64,000 nucleotides of DNA, from positions 496,001-560,000 of the forward strand of contig NZ_JMSZ01000032.1 of assembly GCF_000691225.1 (NCBI RefSeq), read 5' to 3'. The notes below the pieces were generated by a model. It saw only the letters and a program-made list of their open reading frames with translations. It made no database searches and was not told the origin of the DNA. Shown here in pieces: positions 17,244 through 32,200 of the stretch (positions within the stretch are counted from its first letter, which is position 1; each line of letters opens with the position of its first letter). Source of the DNA: Nitrincola lacisaponensis. GTDB taxonomy: Bacteria > Pseudomonadota > Gammaproteobacteria > Pseudomonadales > Balneatricaceae. The translations under genes and the position numbers were made by a program.

Positions 17244-20200
17244 ATGGGAAGCGCAGCACGCTATCTGCACCATGCGGCTGGTAAATCCTGGAAGCACCGG
17301 GCACTGCAACAGTGGCATAGCCTGATCAAGCGCTCGCTGGATACCCAGCGGGTGAATACTCAGCGTATGCCTGCCACTGAAGTGGAGCTGCTGGAACAGC
17401 GCTTTATGCTGTCCGGTGATCTGCTGGTAATCCCTCCGACATCTCAGGATCCTCAGGATTCAGTGATTAACCTGCAGCATCAGGCTGAAGCTGATCTGTT
17501 GGCCGACTACTCTCTCGGTGGTTTGCAGCAGGAAAGTCTGATTCATGAGCTGATCTTTATTGACACAGCTGTTGAGCAACCTGAATCCCTGATTGAACAG
17601 GCTCTGGGGCAGCGTGGTGATGAGCAGTCGCATGTTGAAGTTGTGTATCTGGATGCCGGTGCAGACGGCGTACAGCAGATCACGCAGTGGCTGACGCAGT
17701 ATTCAAACCTGAAAGCGATACATATTATCTCCCATGGTGAGGCCGCCAGTGTGCAGCTGGGCAATACCACGCTGGATAATACGTCCCTCGATGCTTATGC
17801 CGAGGCGCTTTCAGGTTGGCAGTCGGCGCTGGCCGAAGGTGCTGATCTGTTATTCTACGGTTGCTCCGTTGCTGAAGGTGAAACAGGGCGCGCATTTGTT
17901 GAGCGCATTGCGGCATTGACAGGTGCGGATGTCGCTGCGTCAGATGATATGACCGGTGCTGAATCACTGGGCGGTAACTGGGTATTTGAATACACCACGG
18001 GCGTCATTGAAACCCAGGCGCTCTTCAGTGCAGGCCACACGGTCTATGACGCACTACTGGCCGATCTGACCTTTACAGATGAAACCAAGACTGTACTTTT
18101 GCAGGCGTTGGAAAACCTGGATGCATTAGGTAACCGGGCGCTCACTGATGCGTTAATCCATGCCGATATCGCCGGGCTCACCAGTACCCGTATTCTTGAT
18201 CTGCTGAGTTTGAGTGGAGCAGACTTTGATCTGCACGATAAAGCCAATGCGTATTTTGGCGAAGGAAGCTCACATACTCTCTCTGGCCTGATCAGCTATC
18301 TGAATAGCAATAGCAGCCTGTTGCTGATTGATGGAGTACAAGGGGCGCTGACTGTTGATGCCAGCAACCCGGCGATGCCCATCTACGGCCTGCGCTTGAC
18401 GGCCGACTTGCAGCGGGATTCATCGCATACAGTTTCGCTGACGCCAGCGGGTTATACGCTGGATGCTATCAATGCTGAGGCGGTGACACGTCTGCAGATG
18501 GTGCTTGAAGCCGGTATTCGCATGAATACAGATCCAGGTGTAGCGCCTGAAGGTTTTATCCGGGCAGAGCAGCTACACCTTGGCACGCAGATGACGGGTG
18601 AGGGCGGCTTTAGCCTGAACCTGGGTGCCAGCTTCACCCTGCAGGACCCCAATAATCTGGATAACACTCGCCAGATTACCAATTCTGAGTATGTTGACTC
18701 TCTGATTCAGCGTCATGTGACTGCTGATGCCCAGGGGCGCTTTGCCTTGAGTGGTGTCTCGCAGGAGGCAGCCTTTGGGGCTCAGGCCTATTTGGCGTTG
18801 CAGGGGGTATTGGCTGAGGATGCACTGAGTTTCAATTTTTACCGTGATGCCAGCTTGAGTGATGCTGCCATTCAGACACAACTTCAGTCTCTGCTGGCGG
18901 ATTGGGCAGAGGTGGCTACTCAACTGGATCAGCTTGAAGCTCTATCCTTGCAATTGCCACTGGTGGACCAGTCACTCCTGTCGTTGATGATCACTGAGGA
19001 TGGTCGAACCCTGGGTGATATCGTCCAACTGGGGTATTACCAGCCGGGTGGTGAATTTACCACGGTATTGCAACAGTATTTTGCTCAGGCGGGTGCCACC
19101 TATAGTGGCTTGATTCAGGAAATTGAAGGCTATTTATACGGCCGTGGTGCCTACAGTAGCCTGCAGGCTTTAATCTCAAGTGATTTCAGTGATTCGTTGT
19201 TTACTGTCACTGGCGGCCTGAACACTGATGGCACTGAGCTGGCATTAGGGCTGGATTTTGCGCTGAGCCGTGAGTTTCTGGCACAACTCAGCTTTGGTGA
19301 TGCCCTTGCCAACCTTGGCTTTGCCTGGGGTGATGGGCAGGGTATTGCCCTGAATGCCCTGATGGATCTCACCTTTGATCATCGGATTACGACGTCTTCA
19401 GCCATGTTTGCGCTCAACAAGCTTGAGTTGCAGGTGAAGGCGCCCGATGGCACTTTCCATGCGCCAGCATTGCTGGGCGCTTTGCCGGTAGTTGCCACTG
19501 GCGAGCTGGAGTTTGACTCCGGCCGGGTGACTGTGACTGTCGATGGGAGTTCTGTTACCGCCGATACATCCACAACTGAGGTAACAGCTGGTCTGACGAT
19601 GACGCTGAGCGGTGATCTGTTTGGTGTCTCGCTGGAAACCCTGGCAGGGGGTGTTCCCGGTGTGACGATCAGTTTCAATAACGGACTGGCAACAGACTGG
19701 GCAGCGATTGCCAGTTACACGCCAGATACCAGCATCACCAACTTTACTGCCTTGAGTGCACTGAGCAGCCTTGAACCGCAACAGCTCATGGATATGCTCT
19801 CGGATGTGGTGCTTTATCTGGAGTCCTTGCGTGATTCAGGTGAGTTTGACGGGTTGCTGCCGTTTACCAATGTGAATCTCGGGCAGACGCTGGACTTTAG
19901 TGAAGGACTTGCGGCGTTGTTCAATGAAGGGCTGCAAGCCGCGCGGCAGGAAATTCTGGCTAGTCAGGCCGTTTCGCCACGCCTGCCTGAGAATCTTTCT
20001 TTTGATTTGCAATTACAATTGCCAGGGCAGTCCGCTCTCTCCGTCGTTACCATAACTGTACTGGCGAGTGAAACCAGTCAGTTTACGCATATTAACCAAT
20101 TGGCCAGTTTGATTGACCAAAAAATTTCACAGGCTGCCAATTCCTTGCTGGGTTGGCAGGTGATGGAGCAGGGAGTGCCCGTCACAGCCTTACTGCCCGT

Positions 20201-23200
20201 TGCAGTGGTAACGGAATTGGTCAAAGGTGGCATATTCCAGTCTGGACGTTATACCAATGCTCAACAGCAGCTTCGGTTACACACCAGTGGTGGTGATTTC
20301 CGTGTACGCTTGGGTGAGGGTAGCTGGTCAGCTGATATTTCCAGCTTTAGCAGTGCCATAGAGTTACAGCGTGTACTTGAGAACCTGCCAGAAGTGGGTA
20401 AGGGTAACGTACAGGTTACGGGTGAAGCGCGTAACTGGCAAATTACCTTTACCGGTGCACTGTCCGGTCAGGATGTTGTACCTCTCGAGATTGAGTTTTC
20501 TGCAAATGCCAAAGCAGGTGGTTTGCTGGAGGTCTCGGCACGAGACCTGGATCGTGTCGATGGGCTGACGTATGGACGTCTGGTAATCTCGCAAACCCAA
20601 ACGGGCACCTTTGAGCGGTTACAGATAGCACCTTCCATGGGTGTGCAATTTGCTGAAGAACAGGCAGCAGCGCTGGATGTTGATGAGGATACGCCGGTAC
20701 AGCCAGCGGTGTATCAGATGCAGTTGATACATGTTGCGGGTGGTCAGTTCAAAATCAGCTTTGCCTATGATGGCCAGGCATTTGAGACAGCATCCATCAG
20801 TCTGGAAGGGCCTGGTACCTGGAGTGATCGTATTGCGCTGGCGCTCAATAAAGCCATTAATGATGCTTACCGTGAACTGGATACAGAACATCAGGATCAG
20901 GTGTATCTGACCGTTGAACTGGCCCAGCAAGGGACGACCAATGATGGCATTCAGTCCTTTTTTATTGCCGCTAATATTCTGGATGTCAGTGCGGGTAAAG
21001 CTCTGGGAAATTTTTCTGCTGATATCAGCGAACTGCGTTCCCAGCCTGGTGTCCAGGTGTTTGTCAGTAACCTGCAAGAGGGCAGAGTCGGGACAACCCC
21101 GGAAGGTAAGCTGGATGAAATTCAGCGCCTGACATTTGCCAATGTGGCGGGTGGCAGTCTGCAGCTGTTGCTGAATCTGGCGGGTCAGCCTCTCGAGTCT
21201 GATGTGCTGGATTTAACTGCATCCGGCTCTCTTAAAACCGCCAGTCAACTGGCCAGTGATCTGGCTGATACACTTTACCAGATGCTGGTCAAGGTATATG
21301 AAGACCTGAGTCCGGATGCTGTTGAGGTATCTGTGGTTGCCGGTCAGGGATATACGTTTGATGTACGCTTTGGCGGTCAACTGTCCGGACAGAATATAGA
21401 TACACTGGCCATTAATAAAACCCGCATCCTGTCAGCATCTGACTTTACAACAGGCTATGCTGATTTGACGCTGGCAGGTTTTCAGAAGACCGGCGACTCC
21501 ATGCAGACTCAGTCCCGGCCTGCATTTTCTGACTGGTATGTGCTGATGGATCGTTTTCAGCAAGCAACGCACCGCTTGTTGAATAATACCCTGACGACAG
21601 ACTTCGCTGAATTCACGATCAATCCACGTTTTGATTTGGCCACTCAAACGCTCTGGATGGATCTGTTTATTGGTTCCGGTATCCAGATTGATGCAGTTCA
21701 GCTGTTGCTGGATGAAAACGCTGGAGGCATGACGGACTTTAGCAGTGATGCCTGGATGGACCTCACTCATGAGAGCTTTTTTACCGGCTCACTGGGATTT
21801 GATTTGAGTCGCCCTCAGGCCATTTCACTCGTCGCTGCCGGGCCTGTAACTGGTTCTGCAACCGGTAGTATTGAGAATCCGGCTCTTGTGGACCAAACCT
21901 TGTCGCTTGGCTTTAATATCGACGGTGCTCAGTTTACGTTGGCAGATATTGTTGCGGCACAGCCAGCCAATGATGGATTTGCTTCAACTGCCGGTTCACA
22001 GGTGTCAGTGACCTCTCAGACCGGCTATATCAATAGCAGTGTCAGTGCATTTATTCGTGTCGATGGTCAGGTGCTGTCGGACAGTGAAATCAATGCTGAG
22101 GGTCGCAACCCCAGTCTGGCTCTGAAAGTTAACTCGAACCAGGATTATGTGGAAGCCATCGCTGCGCTGGAAGGTTCGATTGAGGTCGTCATTCAGATCA
22201 ATGGTGTTGAGCGTGTCTTGTCTGTGGTTCCTGGGGTGACGGCAGATACGCTGAGGAACAGCATTAATGCTGCCTTTAATAACGTATTTGGCGCCACTCT
22301 GACCACTGATCGTCTGGTAACCATTCTGAATGCGGAGCTGGCAGCCATTTCAGGCACCGGTCCACTGGCAGGGTATAAGAATCTTGCCGGAGCGCTGTAT
22401 TTCGAACAGACAGCAGAAGGTCAGCTACAGCTGCGTACTTTTGCTGCTGTGGATTTGATTGTGCTGACGCAACCCAGCACCGGAATGGGCTTTGTGGGTT
22501 TGGATGCGTTAGGTATCAGTATTGGCATGGAAAATGCCATCCGCCCTGCGCCCGATTTTGATTTTACACTGCCGTCTGATGGCAAACTGACAGCTGATGC
22601 TGTTTTCAAACTGCGTCTGGATAATGCCGAATCGATTGATATTACGGTGGCTGCTGCACTGACAGCTGATAATACATCCGTGGATGATCTGCGTGCTGAT
22701 ATTCAGCAAGTACTCAATACAACTGATATTTCTGCCCATGCGTATCTGGGTACTCTAGAGGGTGGGCTGGGGTATGTTCACCTGGGACAGCTGATCCGTG
22801 TGAATATTATTTCAACTGAGATTGATACCGGGTTAGAGATCAATTTTGGCAATGCTGAAGCCGAACCTGACGAGCAGCACTTTTATTATTTGGAACTGCA
22901 GGTTCTGGGTAATACCATTGCACGTGCCCAGATAGAGATGGCAGATGAGGGTAATATAGGTAATCGCGAACTGGGGCTGGTTGCCCGACAGGCCATCAAA
23001 ACCGCTGCTGTGGCAATGAAACTGCAAGATGCCAAGGTCGCCGGTCAGTTTAGTGCTCAGATGCAGACCAATGGATCAGCATCCGGGCAGCAAGGGTTAC
23101 TCAAGCTGATCTTTGGCGATCTGAGCATTACCGAGGGCGCTTATCAGGGGGCATTCGAGTATTCCTTGGTGGATGTGCTCCAGGGCAATGCCGGGATACT

Positions 23201-26200
23201 GGACTTTAATGCTGCACTGGACAGCGTGCTGGTACAGGGAGCGCAGTTGGGTTTGACGGCTGATACGCCAGTACGGGATAGCGCCAGTTTGCTGTTCACT
23301 CCCTTCAATCAGTTAGGGCAGACACTACGGGATGTCGGGCTGACGATCGGTTTCAAGAGCTTTACCCTCAATAATCAAAATTATGAAGCGTTTGATCTCG
23401 AAGTTGTACTGCGTAAGGCTGCCACGCAGGATAATACATCCGTTGCAGATCTTGCTGCTGATTTGAATGCCGCGATTCATGCAGCGCTGGATGCGCATTT
23501 TAATGAAGCAGTTAATCCGTTTGCAGGCCATGTATTTGTGGTTGCTGATGACTCTGGCCGTTTCGACAAGCTGCGTTTCATTACGTTTGCACATGGTGAA
23601 GGTGCTACTCGGGCTGAACAGCAAAAAGTACAGATGACGCTACGTAACCGTTTGCTGGTGGATGAGTTTACGGCTGATGGTTTAGTCTGGTCCGATGCTA
23701 CACAAGCGGCGATTACCCTGGATGCCATACAGGTCAGTATTCCGGAAGGGTTTAAGGATCAGTTTGGCCAGCTTTTGGCTGCACCAGATGTGAATGGCTC
23801 ACTGGTGCTGAATCTGGGTAATGCTGCAGATACACTGACGCATGCAGACACAACTGCTGACACTACGGGTGAACTACCCGATTTCGGTCTGTATCAGGGA
23901 CTGGCAGTGCAAAACTGGGATGGTCTGCTGGATGACTTGACCCAGTTGGCATCCTTGCTGGGTAATCTGGCCAATATGGGTGAACTCAATCTGTTTGGCC
24001 AGAAATTGCCGACACTGAACAAATCCTTGCATGAATTGCTGGCGCTGCAGCAGCATTTCAATCAGGTATATGAAGCACTCAGTCAGATTGAACAGGCCAG
24101 TTTGCAAACTCTGCAAGCCCTGCTGGAGTCAGCGTTCGGTCTGGAAAGCCAGGTGATTGATTTTTATCTGGATACAGATCGCCAGGCCCTGGTGATGAAC
24201 ATTCCGTTTACGCTGGAGTTTGATTCACTGGAGCAGTTTAACCTGCTGCTGGCCGATGCACGTTTGATCCAGATGTTTTCGGCGGCTGATCAGGCGCTGT
24301 TGAAAGAACTGCTGGGGCCTGCCCTGAGTATTACCGATGCGAATCGGGAAAGCCTGATGCGACTGTTCCGTGAAGTCAGTTTTAATCTGGAACTGGGTAT
24401 CGATCTGGCTGTAGAACAAGGCGGAGAGGAGAACTCAAATCTGGGCCGTCTGTTCCTGTTTGATGCACGTGATGAAGGTGGCAGCCAGGCGGGTACATTT
24501 ATGCAGTTCCGTCTGTTCAATGATGCCGATCAGACGTTGAATTTCACCTCTCCTGTAACGCTGTATGACTTACAGATTGCTGGTGGTGAGGTTGAACTGG
24601 ATCTGCAGGGCGGATACGCGCTGAACAATGCGGCAGGGCGGCTGTATCTGGGTGAATATGCTGATTTGGTGGTCGCTTCTCTGTTACCTTTGCCGGGTAA
24701 CCTGCCCAATACCGATGGGGTCAATGCGGTTAAGGCGGTTAAACAGCAGGCATTCGATCTGTCGTTGACGGGTGATATTGAAACACGCCTGCCTTTGAGT
24801 ATTGTCGTATCGGATCGTCTGGCAGACCTGACGACTCAGGAGTTGCCGGTGTTCGTCAATCCTATGCCGGTGGGTACTGCTGACATTGCTTTGCGTGACC
24901 TGGGGAAAATCTTGAACCGGATGCTCGGTGACAGCCTCAGTCTGAATACACAAGTGCTCGAAGCCGCCCGTCCTTCGCTGGCCAGCTCGGGCAGCAGTGA
25001 CCTGGATCAGGACGGTGTCCCGGGTGATACCGCTGATGAATCGGGTTTGCCCGGCCTCGATCTGACTCCGGGCAATCCACTGACCGGTGGAGAAGGGCAA
25101 ACAACCCAGCCCAGTGAGGGTATACAATTACCCATTTTTGATGCACCGGAAGTGCAGCCAGGCAGTGACGGCTTTGATCTGAGCATCATTCTTCCAAATC
25201 TGGGCGGTTGGCAACAGACCTTCCTGGAAGTGCTTCAGAATGCCGGTCTGGGTGAAGATTTCTGCGATCCGGATGGCGTCAGAATGAAAAGCGCGCCATT
25301 ACTCTTTTTGCTGAGTGATCCGGCATTTGTGGTGGAAACGCTGGATACCGTGCTGGGGGCTTTCCAGAGCGTAATTGATACGCTGACATCCGGACTGGTC
25401 GGGCCGATCATTGGTCCGGAAGCTCTGAAAGAGATGACCCAGTTTGTTGCTGGCCTGCGTGAAGGTTTTGTCAGTACATTGACCAACGCGCTTAACTCCG
25501 TCATTTTCAATTACGGTAGTCTGGATAATGCCTTGCGTATGGTGTTGTTCGATCTGCTGTATCACCCGGATAATCCCTATCTGAACTTCCTGCGTGATTA
25601 CAATGGTGACGGTATCATCACACCGGATGATATCGTGCTTGAGTATATTGCTCAGGATTCTGACCAATACACCTTTGTCAATATTCCTGAGCTGACTGGA
25701 TTGTTGGAAGCGGAGCAGCTCTGGGCGATTCGCAACCTGACCGAAGGGGGACAGCGTACTGGTTGGGTGGCGTCCGGTGAGCGTCTGCAGCAAACGGATG
25801 CCGACGGTAACCCGGTTTTCCGGGATAGCACTGGTGAAGCCTTTATTCGCGTGCCTCAATTGGATGAGCAGGGTGACCCACGTCAGGACGAAGATGGCAA
25901 CCTTTTGTTTGAATACTATGCTGCCGTACGTGTCAATGTGGCTGCTGAGGGCGAGCCTCCCGTCTATGAGATTCAACCACGTGTAGGTGCTGAAGCAGTT
26001 GAACTGGATGCCGACAAGCTCAAACCCTGCTTTTTGGGAATTGCCGGCCAGGTCATTGTGGATCTGACCTATCAGGACCTGTTTGGCGGTTTCTGGTATC
26101 GCGAGAACATGGCCGGTGATCCGGATTTCCTGACAGATGATCAGGCCGCGGCGATTGAGGCCTATTTGGCATCCGACACCTTCCTTGCGCTTTTCCCCGG

Positions 26201-29200
26201 TTGGGATGGCGAGTTGACTACAGAGGTCATTGAAGCTGTCCGTGAAGAGTTTATCAATGACAGTGATTTGCGCGAACTGAAATTTATCAGCTACACAACC
26301 GAGCAGATTCGTGCCTCAGAACAGTTGGTATTTGCTCAGAGTAGTGCTGTTCAGTTTCGGATGAACCTTGGTCAGACCATTGCGCTGCCAGATTTGTCTG
26401 TTGATTTTGATATCGGCGTTCCAGGTCTGAACCTGGCCATTGATGGCGGTCTGGGTGTCAGTCTGGACTGGGACTTTTTCCTGGGATTCGGACTGGATGT
26501 CAATCAGGGATTTTATCTGGTTGCCAATATGCCGGGGCATGCAGGTATTGGTCAGGTGACGGAGTTTGCTGAAAATAGTCAGGCTCTATACGGCAAGTCC
26601 TGGGTAGCGACTGGCTTTATCGATACCGGTATTTTGCGTGATGCAGCCGGATTCCCGATTGATGCAGATGGCAATCGCATATTGAATGATGATGGATTGC
26701 CACTGAGCTCCGAAGAAGAAGCAGACTATGCTGATGCTCTGGTATCGATGGATCCGCACATCAGCAATCTATGGTCACTGGATGATGATGTTGAAGTGGC
26801 TGAAATCCAGTTCCAGATACATGCCTATCTGGCTCCTTCACCGAATGAAACCAATTTCTATGAGCAGCGTGTGGTTGAAGAGTTTTTCAACCTGGACACA
26901 AAACAGATCGAAAAGCGTTTTGTTAAAAATGCCGGGCAGTATGTATACGAAGTCGTGTATACCGATCAGCCCAAGCTGGATTCCGCAGGTAATACGCTTT
27001 ATGAACTGGCCTGGGAATATGAAACTGAAGTCGTAGATGAACGTGAGCAAATCAAGTATGAAGCCCTGCTCAGTGCCGCGGGGCAGTTTGTTTACCGACG
27101 CCAGACCAGTAACGGCCAGTATGAGTACAAGCAGGAGGCAACCCGGCTGACAGATACCGGTGGCTGGGAGTTACTGCTCAAAACCGATCGTTTTGGCGAC
27201 CCGATACCGATCTATAAACTGGATGGCAATGGTGAACGCATTGCTGTCATGGTTGATGGTGAGCAGGCATTGATGACTGATCGCTTTGGTCGTTATGTCC
27301 CTCAGTATGAGGCGCTGCGCGCACCTGCCAGCCTTCAGGCTGAGCTGATGTTTATGAATGGCACCATCACGGATAACTACTCGGGTTGGATCAAGGATAA
27401 TGAAGGACGCGTCTGGGGTGATCGTGAAGCCTGGCAAGACGATACCTTCGGCACCATCTGGTATGACGATCAGTCCAACTTTGATGCCTGGGGTGTCAGT
27501 GACACGCTGTTTGATGGCAAAACCGGCTATGAGGGATCTCGTACCCAGTTTTTGGCGCGTTTTGAAATTGATTTGACAGATAATGCCTCATTGGGATTCA
27601 GCTCCGGCGATACCTGGGGGCTGAGTGATGGGCTTGCGGGTGAGCTGGATGATTTTCTGGATGGTACGTTTGGCGGCAGTGATGGGCGTCTGACGTACAA
27701 TGTACTGACTTCGAATGATCTCAGTGACCTGTTTGAGACAAACTGGGAAGCCTATGCCCAGATTAATCTGCATATGCGTCTTGGCGTCGGCTTTGGTGAT
27801 GCTATTCAGCCAGATCTGTTGCCAGCGATTGAGGGTAACTTTCACCTGACCTGGTCTGCGGCCAAAGAAGATCCGGATCAGCCCGAGTGGCAGCAATGGA
27901 TGGAACGCTTCGAAGCGCTGACATCGAGTGATTATTATTCATTGTTTGCCGATCAACCTGGTGTATGGATGACCGATATTGCACTGGATATGGGGACGTT
28001 TTTTTCCAACTTCCTCGAACCGGTCATTAATGTTATTTCGGTAGTCACAGACCCGTTTGCACCGGTGATAGAGCAGTTGACCAAGCCGATTCCCGGTATT
28101 TCCGACCTGATGCGCAAGAATTACTCGCTGGTGGACATGGCGGTTGATTTCTCCAAGATCAGTGGTGGTAATGCCAAAATAGACTTTATCGTTTCGCTGA
28201 TCAGTCTGTTCGATACCATCAACAGCCTTAAAGCAGTCATAGATGCTGGCGGCTCGACAGTTAAACTGCCGGTCTTTGATGTACTGTTACTGGCTGGGAA
28301 CAGTCATTCACAGTTTGCGTTGGATAATGTACTCAACTATATCGGTGGTGTGGTTGACTTCGGCTCCGTCGCCAAGGCGATTCCGGGTGAAACAACCATT
28401 TCGCTGGATGACGGCATGAATGATTTTTTTGCCGCACTGGAAAAACCTGCTAATGCTTTGCAATTCCCGATTATTGATAATCCGGGAGATGCAGTTCTTG
28501 GATTACTATTCGGTAAGCCTATTGATCTGGTGACCTATACTCCGCCAGATTTAGAGGTTGCGGTCGGCTTTCGTAAAAGCTTCCCGGTTTATCCGCCTCT
28601 GTTTGTCGGCGTCGGTGGTGAAATCAAATTGCAAGCCTTTATCACACTTGGGTTCGATACCTATGGTGTGATCAAGTTCCTAGATAGCAAAAATGTCATC
28701 GATATCATGGATGGTTTCTATATTAGCGATAATATAGATTCCAAAGGCGTGGATCAGCCTGAGGTTATTCTGTCAGCAGAGCTGGTTGCGTTTGCTGAAT
28801 TGAATGCCTTTATTGCCCGTGGTGGTGTAGAGGGCGGTATCCGTTTCGAAGGAACTCTGGATCTTTGTGATCCTGATCAGGACGGCAAGGTTCGCGGTTC
28901 AGAAATCTACGCGATACTCGATAAAAATCCGGCAGGGCTGGTGAGTATCGACATGCGCGCTTCTGCATTTATTCGTGCTTATCTGGAATTACTGGCACTG
29001 ATCAAGTATGTACGGGTGTGGGAACACACCTTTATGGATATCACGCTGTTTGAGTGGTCACTGAATTTTTGTGATCAGGATCCAGTACTGGCCTCCATGG
29101 ACGGTACTGTATTGGTACTCAATACAGGCTCGGGCTTTGCTGGGGTGGATGGCTATCCAAAAATCAGCTTTGATGCTTCAGATCGTTTGCGTAAAAGTAC

Positions 29201-32200
29201 TGAAGACGGCGATGAGCATTACACCTTAAGTCTGTCTGGCAGCAATATCGAGATTGTCGCCGTTCTGCCCAATGGACAGGAGTACACCCAGACCTACCGT
29301 CGTGCCACTGCTGTGCATGGCTATAGTGGTGTGGGTACGGATGTGTTTGATGCACGAGAGCTAGGTGACATTCCCGTCTATTTTGTTGCAGGTAGCGGTG
29401 ATAACACCTTCTATGCCAGTAATGCGGCCAGTGGCAACGTACTGATCGGCGGTACGGATGGCGTGGCTCGTCTCTATGGTGGCAGTGGCAATGATATGTT
29501 GATTGCCCGGGGTGGCCAGACCATTATGGAAGGTCAGGCAGGTGATGACACTTACCGTTTCCTGGGTGAGTGGGGCCAGGTCACCCTTAATGACACCCAA
29601 GGGCGCAACATTCTGGATTTCAGTGCTCAAACCCGCAGCGTTACCTTTGATGATGCAGCGTTAAATGCTGTTCAAGGCCGTAATCTGGCACAGTGGCAAG
29701 TCAGTACGCAGATTGATCTGGTCAAGGGAGGTCAGGGGAATGACTGGCTGAACTTCTCTGGTAATGCCCAGAACCTGATGGTGACACTGACCGGTTTGAA
29801 TGCCGGCTGGGTAACCAATAGTACCAGTGGTATGGGGCAGGTCAATTTGCCTGCCAACGGTACTCAACAGGGCGCTGCAGAAACCTCGGGACAAGGGTTT
29901 ACCTTTACCGGCTTTGAAAACGTGTTGGGAGGTAAAGGCAGCGATGTCTTCCGGATTCAGGCAGGTGCATCAGTGAGCGGCAGCTTGCGTGGTGATACGG
30001 GTAGTGATAATGCCAATGCTCGTAACACTATCGATTTTTCTGAATTCACTCAAAGCGTACAGGTTGATCAGACGGGCAACAGCCGGTTTGGTGGCAGTAA
30101 TAACATCTCGGTTCGTGGTTTCCATAATATGTTTGGGGGTGCCGGAGATGATCTGCTGATCGGTAATGGCTATAACAACCTGATTGTCGGTAATGGTGGC
30201 AGTGACAGCCTGAGTGCGACTGGCGGCCACAATCTGCTGGTGGCGGATAGCTTCCGTACCTACCGTAATGGCGATAACTCAGCCGCAGCAATTCAGGTCA
30301 GTGATTATACCAGCCTGCAGTTGGCCGGGCTGGCCGGAGGTCATGGCAATGATGGGCGCATGTGGCTTTGGAAAGATAAAACACTCGAATCTATCAGTCA
30401 GGGTGGTGGCAGTCAGGTACTGCGAGGTGCCGCAGGCAATGATATTTTGATGGGATCACTTGGCAGTGATCGTATCTTCTCGGGTGAAGGCAATAACACC
30501 ATTATGGCCGATCTGGGCCTGATACGTGTTGATTTCAACTACAACCTGCCTCTTTATATGGAAAGTTTTGGCGCGGCCGGTGGTGGCAATGATGTCATTT
30601 TCCTGGGTGGAGGCAATAATCTTGTCATCGCTGGCAATGGCAATGATCGCATTACGGCTGCTGACCGGGCTGATAGTTTGAATATCATTCTCGGTGATAA
30701 TGGTCGTATTGGATTCAAAATGGATCAGCGGACTTTTGCGTTGAATGCAGAAGGTTTGCGCATGCTCGATTTTGTCGAAGCACCGGTCAATGAGATGGGT
30801 GGCACAGGTGGTAATAACCTGATTCAGATGGACAGTGGTTCAGCCATTATCTTTGGTGGTGCAGGCAGTGATGCCATCATTATGTCAGCCTCCAGTTCAA
30901 CCGCTCAGAATGCACGCTTCATTGCCGGTGATCACGCACGTATTGAAACGGATGCAAATGGTGGCGTAGTGCTGTTCAAGACACTTGATGTTGAGAACAG
31001 CACGGGTGGTGATGATTTTATTCGCATAGGTGATGGTGCAGACAGCGCTCTGCGTCACCTGGGTAGCAACTTTATTCTGGGTGGGATGGGGTCCGATACG
31101 ATTCTGATTTCGGCACACTATGATCAGGATGGACAGTTGATTCGCGGGCAGGCCCAGAGTGAAGACATCATTATCGGTGATAATGGCGAGATTCGCTGGA
31201 CGGTGTCAGGTAATGGTAAACCTAACCTGATGCAGAGTGTGCGCACCCTGGAGGATGACAAAGGCGGTGATGACATCCTGGTCACCGGAAATGGCGGTAA
31301 GGTGATTTTGGGTGGCTTTGGTGCCGATGAAATCACCGCGCTGGATGGCACGCATATTGTTTTCGGTGACAATGCCGAGCTTCTGTATGATGCCGTTGCA
31401 TCCAATGGTGTTTTACGTCTGGCGCAATCCAAAAACGAAGTATTGGGTGGCAATGACATCATCACCCTGGGAGAAGGCTTCAAACTGGTCAGTGGCGGTA
31501 TAGGTGATGACCAGATTCTGATTGATGCCGAAGGAACGCCGGAAGCCTTTGGTGTTGCCTGGGATGCCGAGGGTGGTTTTCTGGCAGGTGTCACCGGAAT
31601 TTCAGCAGTGGTGACCGGATTTGCTGGCGCACTGACTGTTCCGGCTCAAGAAGCCCGTGGTCGTACGGGTCGTTATATCGCAGGTGATAACCTGCGTGCG
31701 ACCTTTGACCTGAGGGGAGGGCTGACCAATCTGGTAACAACAGATCAGATTGCAGCGACAGGCGGAGCAGACCAGATCACGATTGGTCGTCAAAACACCA
31801 CGGCTTACCTGGGATTGAATGTCGTCTTTGGTGGTATGGGTGGTGATCAGATTCTGGTGCAGTCAGGCAGTATGGCTGAGAACGTCATTTTTGGTGATAA
31901 CGGTCAGTACAACCGTCAGGCGCTCAGTTACCAGATGCTGTCCTTGATTAGCACGGTGCCCAATTCCGGCGGCAACGATAACATCCGTGTTGGCTCGGGT
32001 GACAATATTCTGATTGGTGGCTTCGGTAATGATACGCTGCGAATTGATTCGGATGATCAACACGCCTTGATTGCAGATCATTACAATCGCAGCATCCTGC
32101 TGGGTGATTCGGGTGAAATTCTGTTCTCTGGTGGGGCGCTTCAACGTATTGAAAGTCTGGCGTTTAATGCGGGTGGCAGCGATACCGTGACCATCGGTGA

